From: Bacillota bacterium
Lineage (GTDB): Bacteria; Bacillota; Clostridia; Lachnospirales; Lachnospiraceae
Direction: 5' to 3'
NCBI GenBank assembly: GCA_023402845.1
Contig: JAEYFP010000016.1
Coordinates: 1 to 64,000 of the forward strand
DNA: 64,000 nt
Below, piece by piece: positions 25,590 through 34,077 of this stretch (its first letter is position 1; each line of letters begins with the position of its first letter). The translations under genes were made by a program, and so were the position numbers. The notes under the pieces are model-generated. The model ran no database searches. It had not been told where the DNA came from and saw nothing but the letters and a program-made list of their open reading frames with translations.

Positions 25590-25645
25590 TCCTCCATCCC
25601 GCCCTTTCAGGCATTTTCTTTTGAGTTTTGTGTTGCTGTAGCTAT

Positions 25646-25674
25646 ATCTTATATTTTCCCATAACAATTCTCAA
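25646..25674 (-). promoter_or_regulatory. Promoter of the rbsB-like operon
   Basis: On the minus strand TTGAGA (25669-25674) and TAAGAT (25646-25651) are 17 bp apart. Transcription would start near 25639, about 50 nt before the binding-protein ATG. A pair of direct repeats lies directly upstream. Confidence 0.7.
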
Positions 25675-25677
25675 TGA

Positions 25678-25708
25678 GAGTAATTTCGGAATTAGGGGGA
25701 GTAATTTC
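25678..25708 (-). promoter_or_regulatory. Twin GAAATTACTC sites, likely YesN-type activator operator
   Basis: GAAATTACTC occurs twice on the minus strand (25699-25708 and 25678-25687) with a 21-bp period, two helical turns, ending 3 bp before the -35 hexamer. This spacing is typical for dimeric AraC-type activators. The response regulator encoded at 29133-30734 is the obvious candidate. The distal copy overlaps the last codons of the preceding permease gene. Confidence 0.65.
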
Positions 25709-26639
25709 AGTTCTTTTCTGACTGCTTGGGTAAAACTGCAAACAATATAATGAACCCTTCTATAATTCCCTCTAAACGGCTCAGATATCCACTGCTTGTC
25801 AGCAAAAAAACAATGAATATTATAGAAACAGACCCCGCCAGCATTCCGGAGAGCTTTCCCCTGCCGCTCCGATAGCTCACGCCGCCCAGACAGGCCGCTG
25901 CCAGCACCTTATACAAATAATTTGTTCCCATGGCCGTGCTCCCACTTGAAGTCCAAAGCAGCATAATGATAGCCGGCACGGCAAAAAACAGGGATGCCAG
26001 CACATGAATAACTATGAGAACCGCAGTGCAATTCAATCCGCTTCTCTCCATAAGATCCATATCCTCGCCCAGCATCCGGCAATACCGTCCATAATATGTT
26101 TTCTCTAAAAATATAAATGCACCGATTAGCAAGACGGCAAATGTTGTCCATATTACAATTTCAAACATGAAATGATGATAGTATCTGGTCTCCGATTTAA
26201 AAAGAATACTGTTTCCTCCTGTAAGTCCGGCAAATAAATCAGTAAAAATAATTCGCAGGGCAAGCGTCATGATAATAGCTGGAATATGTATTTTCGCTAT
26301 GAGAAACCCCTTCAGTGCTCCTGCCAATGCATGGAAAACAAAAATAAGAAGACAGGCAGCCCATAAAGGACTGCCTTTGCTTAAAAAATATGCCGCCAGC
26401 ACCGTCGAAGACGCTATCTGCGCAGCGAAAGAAAGGTCAAAATTCCCGCATAGCATCTCTATAGACACTCCAACTGTCATAAAAGACATGATCAGGAACT
26501 GTTCGGCAAAAAAAGTCCCAAAGGATGTGTAGCTGTTTCCGGAATAGATAAATAAGAACAAAACCCATAGGATAATATTTTTCTTATTCTCTTTTACAAA
26601 TTCGAAAATTCCACTTAAACATAGATTGTTATTTTTCAT
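25707..26639 (-). CDS. Second RbsC-like ABC permease
   Basis: A 310-residue permease of the RbsC family with several predicted helices. It contains GVSIEMLCGNFDLSFAAQ in place of the usual GGIDLSVG-type segment, and a coupling-loop-like RMLGEDMDLMERSGL. It diverges clearly from the standard permease at 22103. The start MKNNNLCLSG at 26639 is chosen because GGAG lies 8 nt upstream; the longer in-frame extension overlaps the preceding gene. It pairs with the degenerate ATPase next to it and may serve sensing rather than transport. Confidence 0.85.
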   Translation of the reverse strand: MKNNNLCLSGIFEFVKENKKNIILWVLFLFIYSGNSYTSFGTFFAEQFLIMSFMTVGVSIEMLCGNFDLSFAAQIASSTVLAAYFLSKGSPLWAACLLIFVFHALAGALKGFLIAKIHIPAIIMTLALRIIFTDLFAGLTGGNSILFKSETRYYHHFMFEIVIWTTFAVLLIGAFIFLEKTYYGRYCRMLGEDMDLMERSGLNCTAVLIVIHVLASLFFAVPAIIMLLWTSSGSTAMGTNYLYKVLAAACLGGVSYRSGRGKLSGMLAGSVSIIFIVFLLTSSGYLSRLEGIIEGFIILFAVLPKQSEKN

Positions 26640-26661
26640 TTTTATATCTCCATAGCCAGAC

Positions 26662-28092
26662 TCACTGTCCCATCTCCAGTACACGATGTGCCAGTTCCTG
26701 CACATCCCGTTCTGCCGGTTCGAGTAAAATAACCGCAGTTCCCCGGGCTGCCATCTCAACAAGCTGTTCCTTCAGCCACTCCTTCATATCGGCATCCGTC
26801 CGCGATAGAATGCTGTTTAAAATAATTACGCGAGGGTGAAACAGCTTCCATTTGTAAAGAATTGTTTTTAATACATCATTCTCCGACATCTTTTTATGAT
26901 CGGAGCGGCAATTTACTCTGGACGCAAACGCCTCCTCCATAATAAAATTGTCTTTAAAAATATAGTCCGCACCTGCTCGATAGCCTCCGCAACTACTAAT
27001 TCTTTTTAATGAGGGTAAAAGGATATTATCCTTTATGGAGAGATTATTAAAAATCTCTGCGCATTCTGCACAATCCCCCCAAAAAGTGATGCGGTTTTTC
27101 ACTAACCTGTGCACATCATGGTACTCTATCACTTTGCCGTCGATTCGCACTATCGGTTTACAGACACCTTTACCAAGCAGACCTTCCCAAAGCTCCGCCT
27201 GCTCAAAGGCATCCAGGTCAGCAATTCTAACAATTTCTCCTTCTCTCACCATGATGGACTGAGGATTCCTCCTGCTTCTTAATCGAATTCCATCAAATTC
27301 TACTCTTCCTTCCATTCTCCAATTTATGCAAGGTATACTATCCGCTTCATGATCCAGCTCTTGCCTGCATCCTTTTCTTTTTTCGAACTCCGGATAATCC
27401 GAAAGATCCTTACGATCTATAGTTTTTTTTAGAATTTCTCCCTGTCTCATAAAAAAAATATGATCCGCCAGATCCTCAAACAGCTCCGGGTGGCTATCAT
27501 AAATAAGCAGGGCAATCCCTTCCTCTCTCAGATTCTTCAAAAGCTTTTTCAACAAGATCATATCCTGCTCAGAACACTGAGGCGAAACGTTGTTCAGCAC
27601 AAGCATTCTGGCCCCCTGTCCGACCAGCCTTACTATGGAAAGTAAAATTCGGTCGGCTGCACTCAGATCCTTCATTCTGCTCTTTGAATTAAAACTCTCC
27701 AGTCCATACCCGGTAAGCAAGGAATCTGCCTGAATATGCACCGCCTTTTCGTTAAAAAAAATTTTACAAAGGCTATTTTTTTTCAATAAAAAAAGATTCT
27801 CGGCCAAATCAAGAGAGTCCATGAAGTCCTCACTGCCATCCACATAAAATAGTTTTCTGCTTTCTAGTAAAGCTCTGCTGCATTCGGGCAGTTCTTCGTT
27901 TTTGATGAGGATGCGGCCTTCAATGATTTGTCCCTCGCCCTTGAAAATATTGCTGAAAATCCTCCCTGTATAATCTTTACCCCAGAGCAGACAGCATTCA
28001 CCTCTGCGCACAAGCACATTGATATTTCTGACACCCTCTTTATATTCATTAATCGTGGAAAGATTCCAGAGCTGCAAAAGTCCTTCTTTCAT
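26662..28092 (-). CDS. Degenerate RbsA-like ABC ATPase
   Basis: A 476-residue protein aligned by layout with tandem sugar ABC ATPases, but the nucleotide-binding motifs have decayed in both halves. The first P-loop reads LWGKDYTGRI (expected GxxGxGKS), the signature reads LSAADRILLSIV, and Walker B is RMLVLNNVSP without Asp-Glu. The second half has IADLDAFEQAELW at the P-loop position and RVIILNSILSR at Walker B. The reading frame is intact, so it is probably retained for a non-ATPase role. It lies between the histidine kinase and the second permease; start ATG 28092 (GTG 28095 also possible). Confidence 0.8.
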   Translation of the reverse strand: MKEGLLQLWNLSTINEYKEGVRNINVLVRRGECCLLWGKDYTGRIFSNIFKGEGQIIEGRILIKNEELPECSRALLESRKLFYVDGSEDFMDSLDLAENLFLLKKNSLCKIFFNEKAVHIQADSLLTGYGLESFNSKSRMKDLSAADRILLSIVRLVGQGARMLVLNNVSPQCSEQDMILLKKLLKNLREEGIALLIYDSHPELFEDLADHIFFMRQGEILKKTIDRKDLSDYPEFEKRKGCRQELDHEADSIPCINWRMEGRVEFDGIRLRSRRNPQSIMVREGEIVRIADLDAFEQAELWEGLLGKGVCKPIVRIDGKVIEYHDVHRLVKNRITFWGDCAECAEIFNNLSIKDNILLPSLKRISSCGGYRAGADYIFKDNFIMEEAFASRVNCRSDHKKMSENDVLKTILYKWKLFHPRVIILNSILSRTDADMKEWLKEQLVEMAARGTAVILLEPAERDVQELAHRVLEMGQ

Positions 28093-28111
28093 CACTTACT
28101 CTCCCATTATT

Positions 28112-29095
28112 TCAGCTTGTTACCATGGGCAAAATAATTTCAATGTCCGTGCCCGCTCCTAAAGTACTGTACACTTGAAGTCCATACATGGCACCAAATG
28201 ACAGTTTAATCCGCTGATTTACATTGTACAGCGCAATTCCGCTGCCCTGCTCCGACGACTGATCTTTATCCTCTCCCACATCTGCCTGCGCTTTCTGTCC
28301 GCTCTCCATACGACTTCGAAGCTCTGCAAGACTCTCCTCAGACATTCCGATTCCATTGTCCGAAATCATAAGCAGCACCTTATCCTCCGTGGTGCAAATG
28401 CTTATTTTTACCTGACAATCCCCCGACTTTGTCTCCAGACCATGAAATATGGAATTTTCCACGATAGGCTGGATCGTCATCTTTGGTATCATATAAGAAT
28501 AGACTGTCTCTTCTTCATCCTCTGTATGAATAAATAATTGAAATTTATTTTCAAAACGATAATTCTGGATCAAAAAATAATTTTTTATGTTATTTAACTC
28601 ATCCGCCAATGTAACAATGTTCTCACGGCGGCTTATGCTGTACCGAAAAAAGGAAGCCAAAGATTTGGCCATATTGGCAATACTGTCGCAGCCTTGAACA
28701 ACAGCTTCACTCCTGATGCATTCCAGTGTATTGTATAAAAAGTGAGGGTTAATCTGACTTTGCAGAGAATTAATTTCGCTCTGCCTGTCCATTACCTTAG
28801 CGGAATATCTTCCCTTAACTGCAGCAGTTTGCTTCTCAATCCCCTTTAGTATATCGTTTGCCGTCCTGTCACCGGAGGCTCGCACATGGGTACGAAAACT
28901 CTCTAAGTCATCCATTTTTTCTATTCCCTGCTCCAGGCCTCTCGCCCAGTAAAGGACATATGCCCCGCCCGAAAAAGCAAGAAATGACCAGAGTGCCCAC
29001 AAAGCCATTCTTATATTCCCTCTTGCATACATTCCTGCCAGAAAAAGAAGCAGTGAAACACCCATATAGATTCCTGCTCTTCCAGATAGTTTCAT
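28112..29095 (-). CDS. YesM-family sensor histidine kinase
   Basis: A roughly 327-residue sensor kinase with two predicted N-terminal membrane helices (about 8-50), a short linker, the His_kinase domain with phosphoacceptor motif QINPHFLYNTLE, and a C-terminal HATPase with N box PIVENSIFHGLE and G box SDNGIGM. It lacks a large extracellular sensor, suggesting it senses through partner proteins. The start at 29095 has a GGGAAGGGA ribosome site; an ATG at 29158 overlapping the response regulator is possible. It pairs with the YesN-like regulator immediately upstream. Confidence 0.9.
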   Translation of the reverse strand: MKLSGRAGIYMGVSLLLFLAGMYARGNIRMALWALWSFLAFSGGAYVLYWARGLEQGIEKMDDLESFRTHVRASGDRTANDILKGIEKQTAAVKGRYSAKVMDRQSEINSLQSQINPHFLYNTLECIRSEAVVQGCDSIANMAKSLASFFRYSISRRENIVTLADELNNIKNYFLIQNYRFENKFQLFIHTEDEEETVYSYMIPKMTIQPIVENSIFHGLETKSGDCQVKISICTTEDKVLLMISDNGIGMSEESLAELRSRMESGQKAQADVGEDKDQSSEQGSGIALYNVNQRIKLSFGAMYGLQVYSTLGAGTDIEIILPMVTS

Positions 29096-29132
29096 ATCAA
29101 GTAATCCCTTCCCTCTTCCATCATTAAAAGCC

Positions 29133-30734
29133 TTAATAATATAACTTTCTGTATTCATTTGGCTTGATTCCCACAATCTTTACAAACTGCTGACTAAAAA
29201 ATTTAGCATCCCTATAACCCACTTTTGACGCAATTTCGTACACAGTATCCTTTGTATCCCTAAGCAGTTCCTTTGCCGCTTCCATACGCACTTCCACCAG
29301 ATAGACGGAAAAACATTTTCCAGTTTCATTTTTAAATATTTCACTGAAATAATTGGAGTTAAAACCAAATCGCTCTGCCATGTCCTCCATTAGAATTTTT
29401 TCGCCATAGTTTTTTTTCATATACGCAATCGTTTCCTGAACAGGTCGTATCTCTTGTGCCTGTCTTTTTTCATGAAAAATATATAAGCAGCGTCTGAACA
29501 CTTTTTTCATATAATTTTCCAGCATAACAGGGGTTCCGCAATGATTAGCTGCTTCCAGCCATTCCTCCTTCTTTTCATTCAAGTTTTCTCCAAAAAAGTC
29601 CTCCATCATTTTACAAAAACTCTCTGCCATTTCTCTTGCAAGTTCATAGAATTCACAGGCCATAACATTATCGTTCACCGCCGTCTCCATACAAGTTTCT
29701 GCATATTGAGCGGCCATTGCTCCATCCATAATAGAAATTGCCTTTTCAAGCAATGCTTTATGTTTCTCTGAAATATCTTTGGCTCTTATTTTCCTGTTTC
29801 TTTCCTCAGAATAATTTTCGATCCGTTTACCGCTTCCCATATATATCCGGCAATTTACTGCTTCTCTCGCCATCCCAAGCAGCAGGTTGATAGAAGAAAA
29901 ATCAGTATTTTCTACACTCACTCCAAGAGTAACAGCATAATTTTTAAAATCATTAATATAGTCCTTTATATTATAAAAAAGCTGATTCAAGCTCTTTTGA
30001 ATATCACCCTTTTTTTGTTCTTCATAATTTAAAAGAGTAAGGATTCCCATATAATTCTGCTCTGAAATCACCAGATCAATTACTTCTCCTTTAAACTCCC
30101 TTTTCGTGACTTCCATCAGCTTCTGTATGATGAGCCTTTCCTGCTGTTCATTCCTCTCTATCTGAATATCCCGATCTACCTTAATATGGATACTCCGAAA
30201 AATGCCGTTCTCCAATCTTACACCGTAATCATTGTTGATTTTTTCCAGTGGAACAGATGCGCCCGCTTGAATGCTGTTGATGAGCTCCCTGTGCAGTACA
30301 TATTTGCTGCTTTCCAGCGATTTCTGCATATTTTCCACCCGAGTGTACTCCATCTTCCGATCCAGCTCTTTTTCACATACCTTTAAAAGAATGCCATTCA
30401 GTTCCTCCTCATCGATGGGTTTTAGTAAATAGTCTTCCACGCCGTATTTTAATGCCTTCTGTGCATATTCAAAATAACGATACCCACTTATTACAATAAA
30501 GTGTACCCTCTCCCCCTCAGATACCACCTTTTGAATTAACTCCAGTCCGCTAATTCTGGGCATTCTTATATCCGTAATCACGATATCCGGCTTCTTATCC
30601 AAAATCATATCATAGGCTGCCTGACCATCCTGCACGACACCCAGAAGCTTAAGCGGAAGATTCTTCCAATCAATAAGTTCTTTCACGAGCACCCCTACTT
30701 TTTTCTCATCATCAGCTATCAAAATAGTAAGCAT
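29133..30734 (-). CDS. YesN-family response regulator (AraC-type)
   Basis: A 533-residue response regulator. The receiver domain begins MLTILIADDEKK with phosphoacceptor Asp55 in VITDIRMPRISG and YLLKPIDEEEL carrying the conserved Lys. A long middle region follows, and the C-terminus (about 430-533) is an AraC DNA-binding domain (MAERFGFNSNYFSEIFKNE, SKVGYRDAKFFSQQF). A GGAGAG ribosome site selects the start at 30734. It likely activates the rbsB-like promoter through the twin 21-bp-spaced sites at 25678-25708. Confidence 0.93.
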   Translation of the reverse strand: MLTILIADDEKKVGVLVKELIDWKNLPLKLLGVVQDGQAAYDMILDKKPDIVITDIRMPRISGLELIQKVVSEGERVHFIVISGYRYFEYAQKALKYGVEDYLLKPIDEEELNGILLKVCEKELDRKMEYTRVENMQKSLESSKYVLHRELINSIQAGASVPLEKINNDYGVRLENGIFRSIHIKVDRDIQIERNEQQERLIIQKLMEVTKREFKGEVIDLVISEQNYMGILTLLNYEEQKKGDIQKSLNQLFYNIKDYINDFKNYAVTLGVSVENTDFSSINLLLGMAREAVNCRIYMGSGKRIENYSEERNRKIRAKDISEKHKALLEKAISIMDGAMAAQYAETCMETAVNDNVMACEFYELAREMAESFCKMMEDFFGENLNEKKEEWLEAANHCGTPVMLENYMKKVFRRCLYIFHEKRQAQEIRPVQETIAYMKKNYGEKILMEDMAERFGFNSNYFSEIFKNETGKCFSVYLVEVRMEAAKELLRDTKDTVYEIASKVGYRDAKFFSQQFVKIVGIKPNEYRKLYY

Positions 30735-30783
30735 TCGACTCTCTCCATTTTCCTTTCTAGTTACCTTTTTTCGTTTCAACCCT

Positions 30784-30812
30784 ATTTTACATAAAAGCTA
30801 CTATTTTTCCAA
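30784..30812 (-). promoter_or_regulatory. Promoter of the YesN/YesM operon
   Basis: On the minus strand TTGGAA (30807-30812) and TAAAAT (30784-30789) are separated by 17 bp, about 50 bp upstream of the response regulator start. It lies just after the terminator of the preceding operon, so the signalling genes have their own transcript. Confidence 0.65.
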
Positions 30813-30852
30813 TATAATTTGTAAAAATAATTTGGGATATCACTTTTCAGCA

Positions 30853-30905
30853 CATAAACAAAGCTGTTGCTTCGCAGATGATGACCTATCTGCTTTACAA
30901 CAGCT
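30853..30905 (-). terminator. Terminator of the kinase-aldolase-dehydrogenase operon
   Basis: On the minus strand AGCTGTTG and CAACAGCT form an outer stem with a second inner stem (GCAGAT/ATCTGC), followed by TTTGTTTATG. It lies about 20 bp after the stop of the second alcohol dehydrogenase gene. Confidence 0.75.
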
Positions 30906-30924
30906 CATTTTAATTACATACCGC

Positions 30925-32121
30925 CTATAGACGTCTAATTACTTCCTGAAATTCTTTTTCCTCCCAGATCACAGGCACCGGATAGGTCGGATTTGCCTCC
31001 TTCAAGGCTCTTCTGATTATTTCAGCAACGTCTTTTTGCTGAATGATTCCAAGTTTTTGCGGGATTGCCATATCGTCATTCATGGTTTTTATCATAGCAA
31101 TAAACGCTTTCGCTGTTTCTTCCGCCGTGCTTCCATGGATGCCGGCCGCCTCACCCAGCTCCGCAAGTCTTTGATAGGCCGCCTTTCCATAGTACTCCAA
31201 TACCACAGGAAGAATGACGGCATTTGCTTTTCCGTGTGCGATCCCATATAAACCGCCGAGCGCATGCGCAATCGCATGCACGTATCCGACATAGGCATTC
31301 GTAAAAGCGATTCCCGCATAATAAGATCCAAGAAGCAGCTTTTCCCGTGCCTTAAGATCTGAGCCGTCTTCATAAGCTTTCTTTAAATTGCAGCTTATCA
31401 GCTTTACTGCTTTTTTTGCATACGCTCTCATTTCTGCGGAAGCAAAACAGTTCGTATAGGCCTCCACGGCATGAGTCATGGCATCCATGCCGGTAAAAGC
31501 AGTCATATCAGGCGGCAGGGATTCTGTCAGAACAGGGTCCAGCACCGCATAGTCGGGAACAAGGCAAAAATCCATAATCACATGCTTGTAATGCGTCTTT
31601 TCATCGGTAATAACAGCGGCTACCGTCACTTCGGAGCCTGTGCCCGCAGTAGTAGGAACCGCCACAAGCAGCGGCAATCTTTTTCTGATCTTCAAAAGTC
31701 CCGCCATATCCAGCACAGACTTTTTCGGCCTTACAATTCTGGCAGCCGCAATTTTTGCACAGTCAAGTACCGAGCCACCACCGATGGCAAGAATTCCCCC
31801 GCAATGCTCTCTCCGGTATAATTCTGCAGCTTTTTCAATACATGCCGTCGTCGGATCGGGCGGCACCTCGCAAAAAACAACAGAATCAATTTCTGCTTCC
31901 CGCAGAGATTTCAGCAGCGGCTCTATCGCTTTTCTTCTGACAAACCCTGCCGTGGTAATAATCTCAACCTTACCGACATGCTTTGCCATTAAAATCCCGG
32001 GGATGCGGTAGAGACATCCATCCCCGGTCAGAAGCGTTTGCTTTTTCTTTGGCATAAGTCTGATACCTACGGCAAAAACAGCCTGATAGATCCGATAAAA
32101 CGCATGTTTTACCGTCATCAT
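30925..32121 (-). CDS. Iron-containing alcohol dehydrogenase (operon member)
   Basis: A 398-residue group III alcohol dehydrogenase. The nucleotide motif is AIGGGSVLDCAKIAA and ligands lie in FTGMDAMTHAVEAYTN and AHALGGLYGIAHGKANA. The N-terminus (about 1-45) with RIYQAVFAVGIRLMPKK is longer and more hydrophobic than in typical members. It overlaps closely with the aminotransferase gene (1-bp gap), the last gene in its operon. In context it might reduce the aldehyde released by the class II aldolase, as FucO does in fucose breakdown; this is inference. Confidence 0.92.
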   Translation of the reverse strand: MMTVKHAFYRIYQAVFAVGIRLMPKKKQTLLTGDGCLYRIPGILMAKHVGKVEIITTAGFVRRKAIEPLLKSLREAEIDSVVFCEVPPDPTTACIEKAAELYRREHCGGILAIGGGSVLDCAKIAAARIVRPKKSVLDMAGLLKIRKRLPLLVAVPTTAGTGSEVTVAAVITDEKTHYKHVIMDFCLVPDYAVLDPVLTESLPPDMTAFTGMDAMTHAVEAYTNCFASAEMRAYAKKAVKLISCNLKKAYEDGSDLKAREKLLLGSYYAGIAFTNAYVGYVHAIAHALGGLYGIAHGKANAVILPVVLEYYGKAAYQRLAELGEAAGIHGSTAEETAKAFIAMIKTMNDDMAIPQKLGIIQQKDVAEIIRRALKEANPTYPVPVIWEEKEFQEVIRRL

Positions 32122-32122
32122 C

Positions 32123-33616
32123 TTAAATCAGTCCTTTATCTGTTTTCTTTACATGTTTAAATACTTCGTCAAATCTATTCAGGGCCTCGTCTATCACCTC
32201 CGGCGTATCCGCAAGGGAAGTGTACAATCTGCTGCCGGCAAGTGTTACAATCCCGTTTGCCATATAGGCTGCTCCCATTTTTTCCATGGAATCCTTTCTC
32301 ACATACATCATCTTCTTATGCTTCAAAAGTCCGAGCGCAGATTTTGCAAAGGACATCGAGGAGAAATCAAAGCTCATTGCACCAGTGCACTCCAAATGCA
32401 CAATAGAACCTTGATTATAAGCAACGAATGGCATTCCATATTTGTCAATTAACTGTTTCAGTCCATCACAAAGACGATCGCCCATTTTGCCTGCAATTTC
32501 ACAGGCATTTGTTTTTTCGATTTCCTGAATTGCCGTATAACCGGCAAGGCACGAAAGAGGGTTAGCCGCAAGAGTTCCGCCTACGTAAGCTCTGTGTTTT
32601 CCGGTTGCAAGTCCGGCAGCCATCAGCTGGGCATACTCTCTTTTGCCGCCGACACCGCCTGCAGCGGGATATCCTCCGGCAACGACTTTACCAAAGATCG
32701 TTAAATCAGGTACAATGTCAAAGTATCCCTGTGCTCCGCTCAGTGCAACGCGGAATCCGGTTACTACTTCATCAAAAATCAGCAATGCTCCGTACTTGTC
32801 GCAAAGTGCACGCACACCCTTGTTATAATCCCTTGCAACAGGCCTTGTTCCGCTTTCAGGTCCTACAGGCTCAAGAAGCACCGCGGCGGTTCCTCCCTTA
32901 ATGCGGTTCCTTTTCAACATTTTTTCAAGCATCTGCAAATCGTTGGGACGAACCTCGTCCGTATAGCGGTAAGCACCTGAAGGAATACCATGAGATTCAA
33001 GCAAAGCTCTGCTGCCCGGAATCTTAAGCCCGTAAACCATTTGATCCGACCAGCCGTGATAAGCGCCGCCTATCTTGATCACATGTTTATTTCCTGTTGC
33101 GATTCTTGCAATACGCAAAGAGGCCATGACTGCTTCGGTTCCCGATCCAAGCATACGGAACATCTCCACATTGGGCATATGCTTATTGATTTCCCTTGCG
33201 ATCATCAGCTCCGCTTCATGAAGCAAGCCCGTAACAGGTCCGCATTCGTTCAAAAGTTCAATAACTTTTTCTTTAATAACCGGATAGTTGCTCCCGAGGA
33301 TCGTCGGTCCCCCTGCCTGCAGAAAGTCAATATACTGATTTCCGTCCTTATCATACAAATAGGCACCCTCCGCCTTTGACATGCACATCGGAAACGGCTT
33401 ATTAAATGCAAGGTTATGCTGAACACCTCCCGGAATGTATTTTTTTGATTCCTCGTAAACAGCCTTTGAAGCCTTACACTTCTCATCAAAATATTTCATG
33501 ATGACGCTTTCATAGTAACCGTCATCCACTTCCCATATTTCCTGACTTGTAAGCTTCTCCAAACTTGCATTAATTTTTGCGGGATCATCCCATCTGCTAA
33601 TTCCACAATTCTTCAT
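32123..33616 (-). CDS. Class III aminotransferase (glutamate-1-semialdehyde mutase-like)
   Basis: A 497-residue PLP enzyme of aminotransferase class III. The Asp that contacts the pyridine nitrogen is in LLIFDEVVTGFR, and the PLP Lys is in TIFGKVVAGGYPAAG; RMLGSGTEAVMASLRIAR binds phosphate. An N-terminal extension of about 50 residues precedes the family core, compared with about 430 residues for HemL. Since no other tetrapyrrole genes are nearby, a role in haem synthesis is unlikely; it probably acts on a keto- or amino-sugar or an amine in this operon. Confidence 0.88.
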   Translation of the reverse strand: MKNCGISRWDDPAKINASLEKLTSQEIWEVDDGYYESVIMKYFDEKCKASKAVYEESKKYIPGGVQHNLAFNKPFPMCMSKAEGAYLYDKDGNQYIDFLQAGGPTILGSNYPVIKEKVIELLNECGPVTGLLHEAELMIAREINKHMPNVEMFRMLGSGTEAVMASLRIARIATGNKHVIKIGGAYHGWSDQMVYGLKIPGSRALLESHGIPSGAYRYTDEVRPNDLQMLEKMLKRNRIKGGTAAVLLEPVGPESGTRPVARDYNKGVRALCDKYGALLIFDEVVTGFRVALSGAQGYFDIVPDLTIFGKVVAGGYPAAGGVGGKREYAQLMAAGLATGKHRAYVGGTLAANPLSCLAGYTAIQEIEKTNACEIAGKMGDRLCDGLKQLIDKYGMPFVAYNQGSIVHLECTGAMSFDFSSMSFAKSALGLLKHKKMMYVRKDSMEKMGAAYMANGIVTLAGSRLYTSLADTPEVIDEALNRFDEVFKHVKKTDKGLI

Positions 33617-33633
33617 TTTTTTATCCTCCTGTT

Positions 33634-34068
33634 TTAATTACTATGATTTCGATCTGCCCGATTATTTGTATCAATCGTTTTTCCAAATACATAAAATCTG
33701 TCATAGAGATACTCGGTCGTAAGGTTCAGAACCATATTGATCGCTGTTACCAAATACTCATTCCATTGCAAATCCTCGGCCAGATAATTTCCAAGCAGAG
33801 CCGTAACAGGCGTAAAGATGCAATAGAAAATTGCGATCTTTATCATTGCAACCGGTACGTTGGATGCCGACTGAAAAGTAAAATTCCTGTTTAAGGTGAA
33901 ATTCCACAGAACCGACAGCGTCAGCGCGATTAGGTAACAGGGCCAGTAGGTCCACGATGTCAGCTCATTGAGCAGCGCAAAGGCGCTCATCTCGATGACC
34001 CCTGCCGAAACAGAGAACAGGAAGAATTTCACCATGCGTATGATTTCCTTTTTCTTTTCCACCCTCAT
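33634..34068 (-). CDS. GtrA family membrane protein
   Basis: A 144-residue protein with four hydrophobic helices typical of GtrA/DPMS. Motifs include VKFFLFSVSAGVIEMSAFALLNE and SVLWNFTLNRNFTF, the conserved NF(T/V) region. GtrA proteins are thought to help move lipid-linked sugars across the membrane. Its presence inside a catabolic operon between an aldolase and an aminotransferase is unusual. ATG 34068 has an AGGAG site. Confidence 0.9.
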   Translation of the reverse strand: MRVEKKKEIIRMVKFFLFSVSAGVIEMSAFALLNELTSWTYWPCYLIALTLSVLWNFTLNRNFTFQSASNVPVAMIKIAIFYCIFTPVTALLGNYLAEDLQWNEYLVTAINMVLNLTTEYLYDRFYVFGKTIDTNNRADRNHSN

Positions 34069-34077
34069 ATGCTTCTC

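Noticed and set aside
32123..33616. Role of the class III aminotransferase in haem synthesis (HemL)
   Set aside because: The protein has a long N-terminal extension and no tetrapyrrole genes are nearby; operon context is sugar catabolism.
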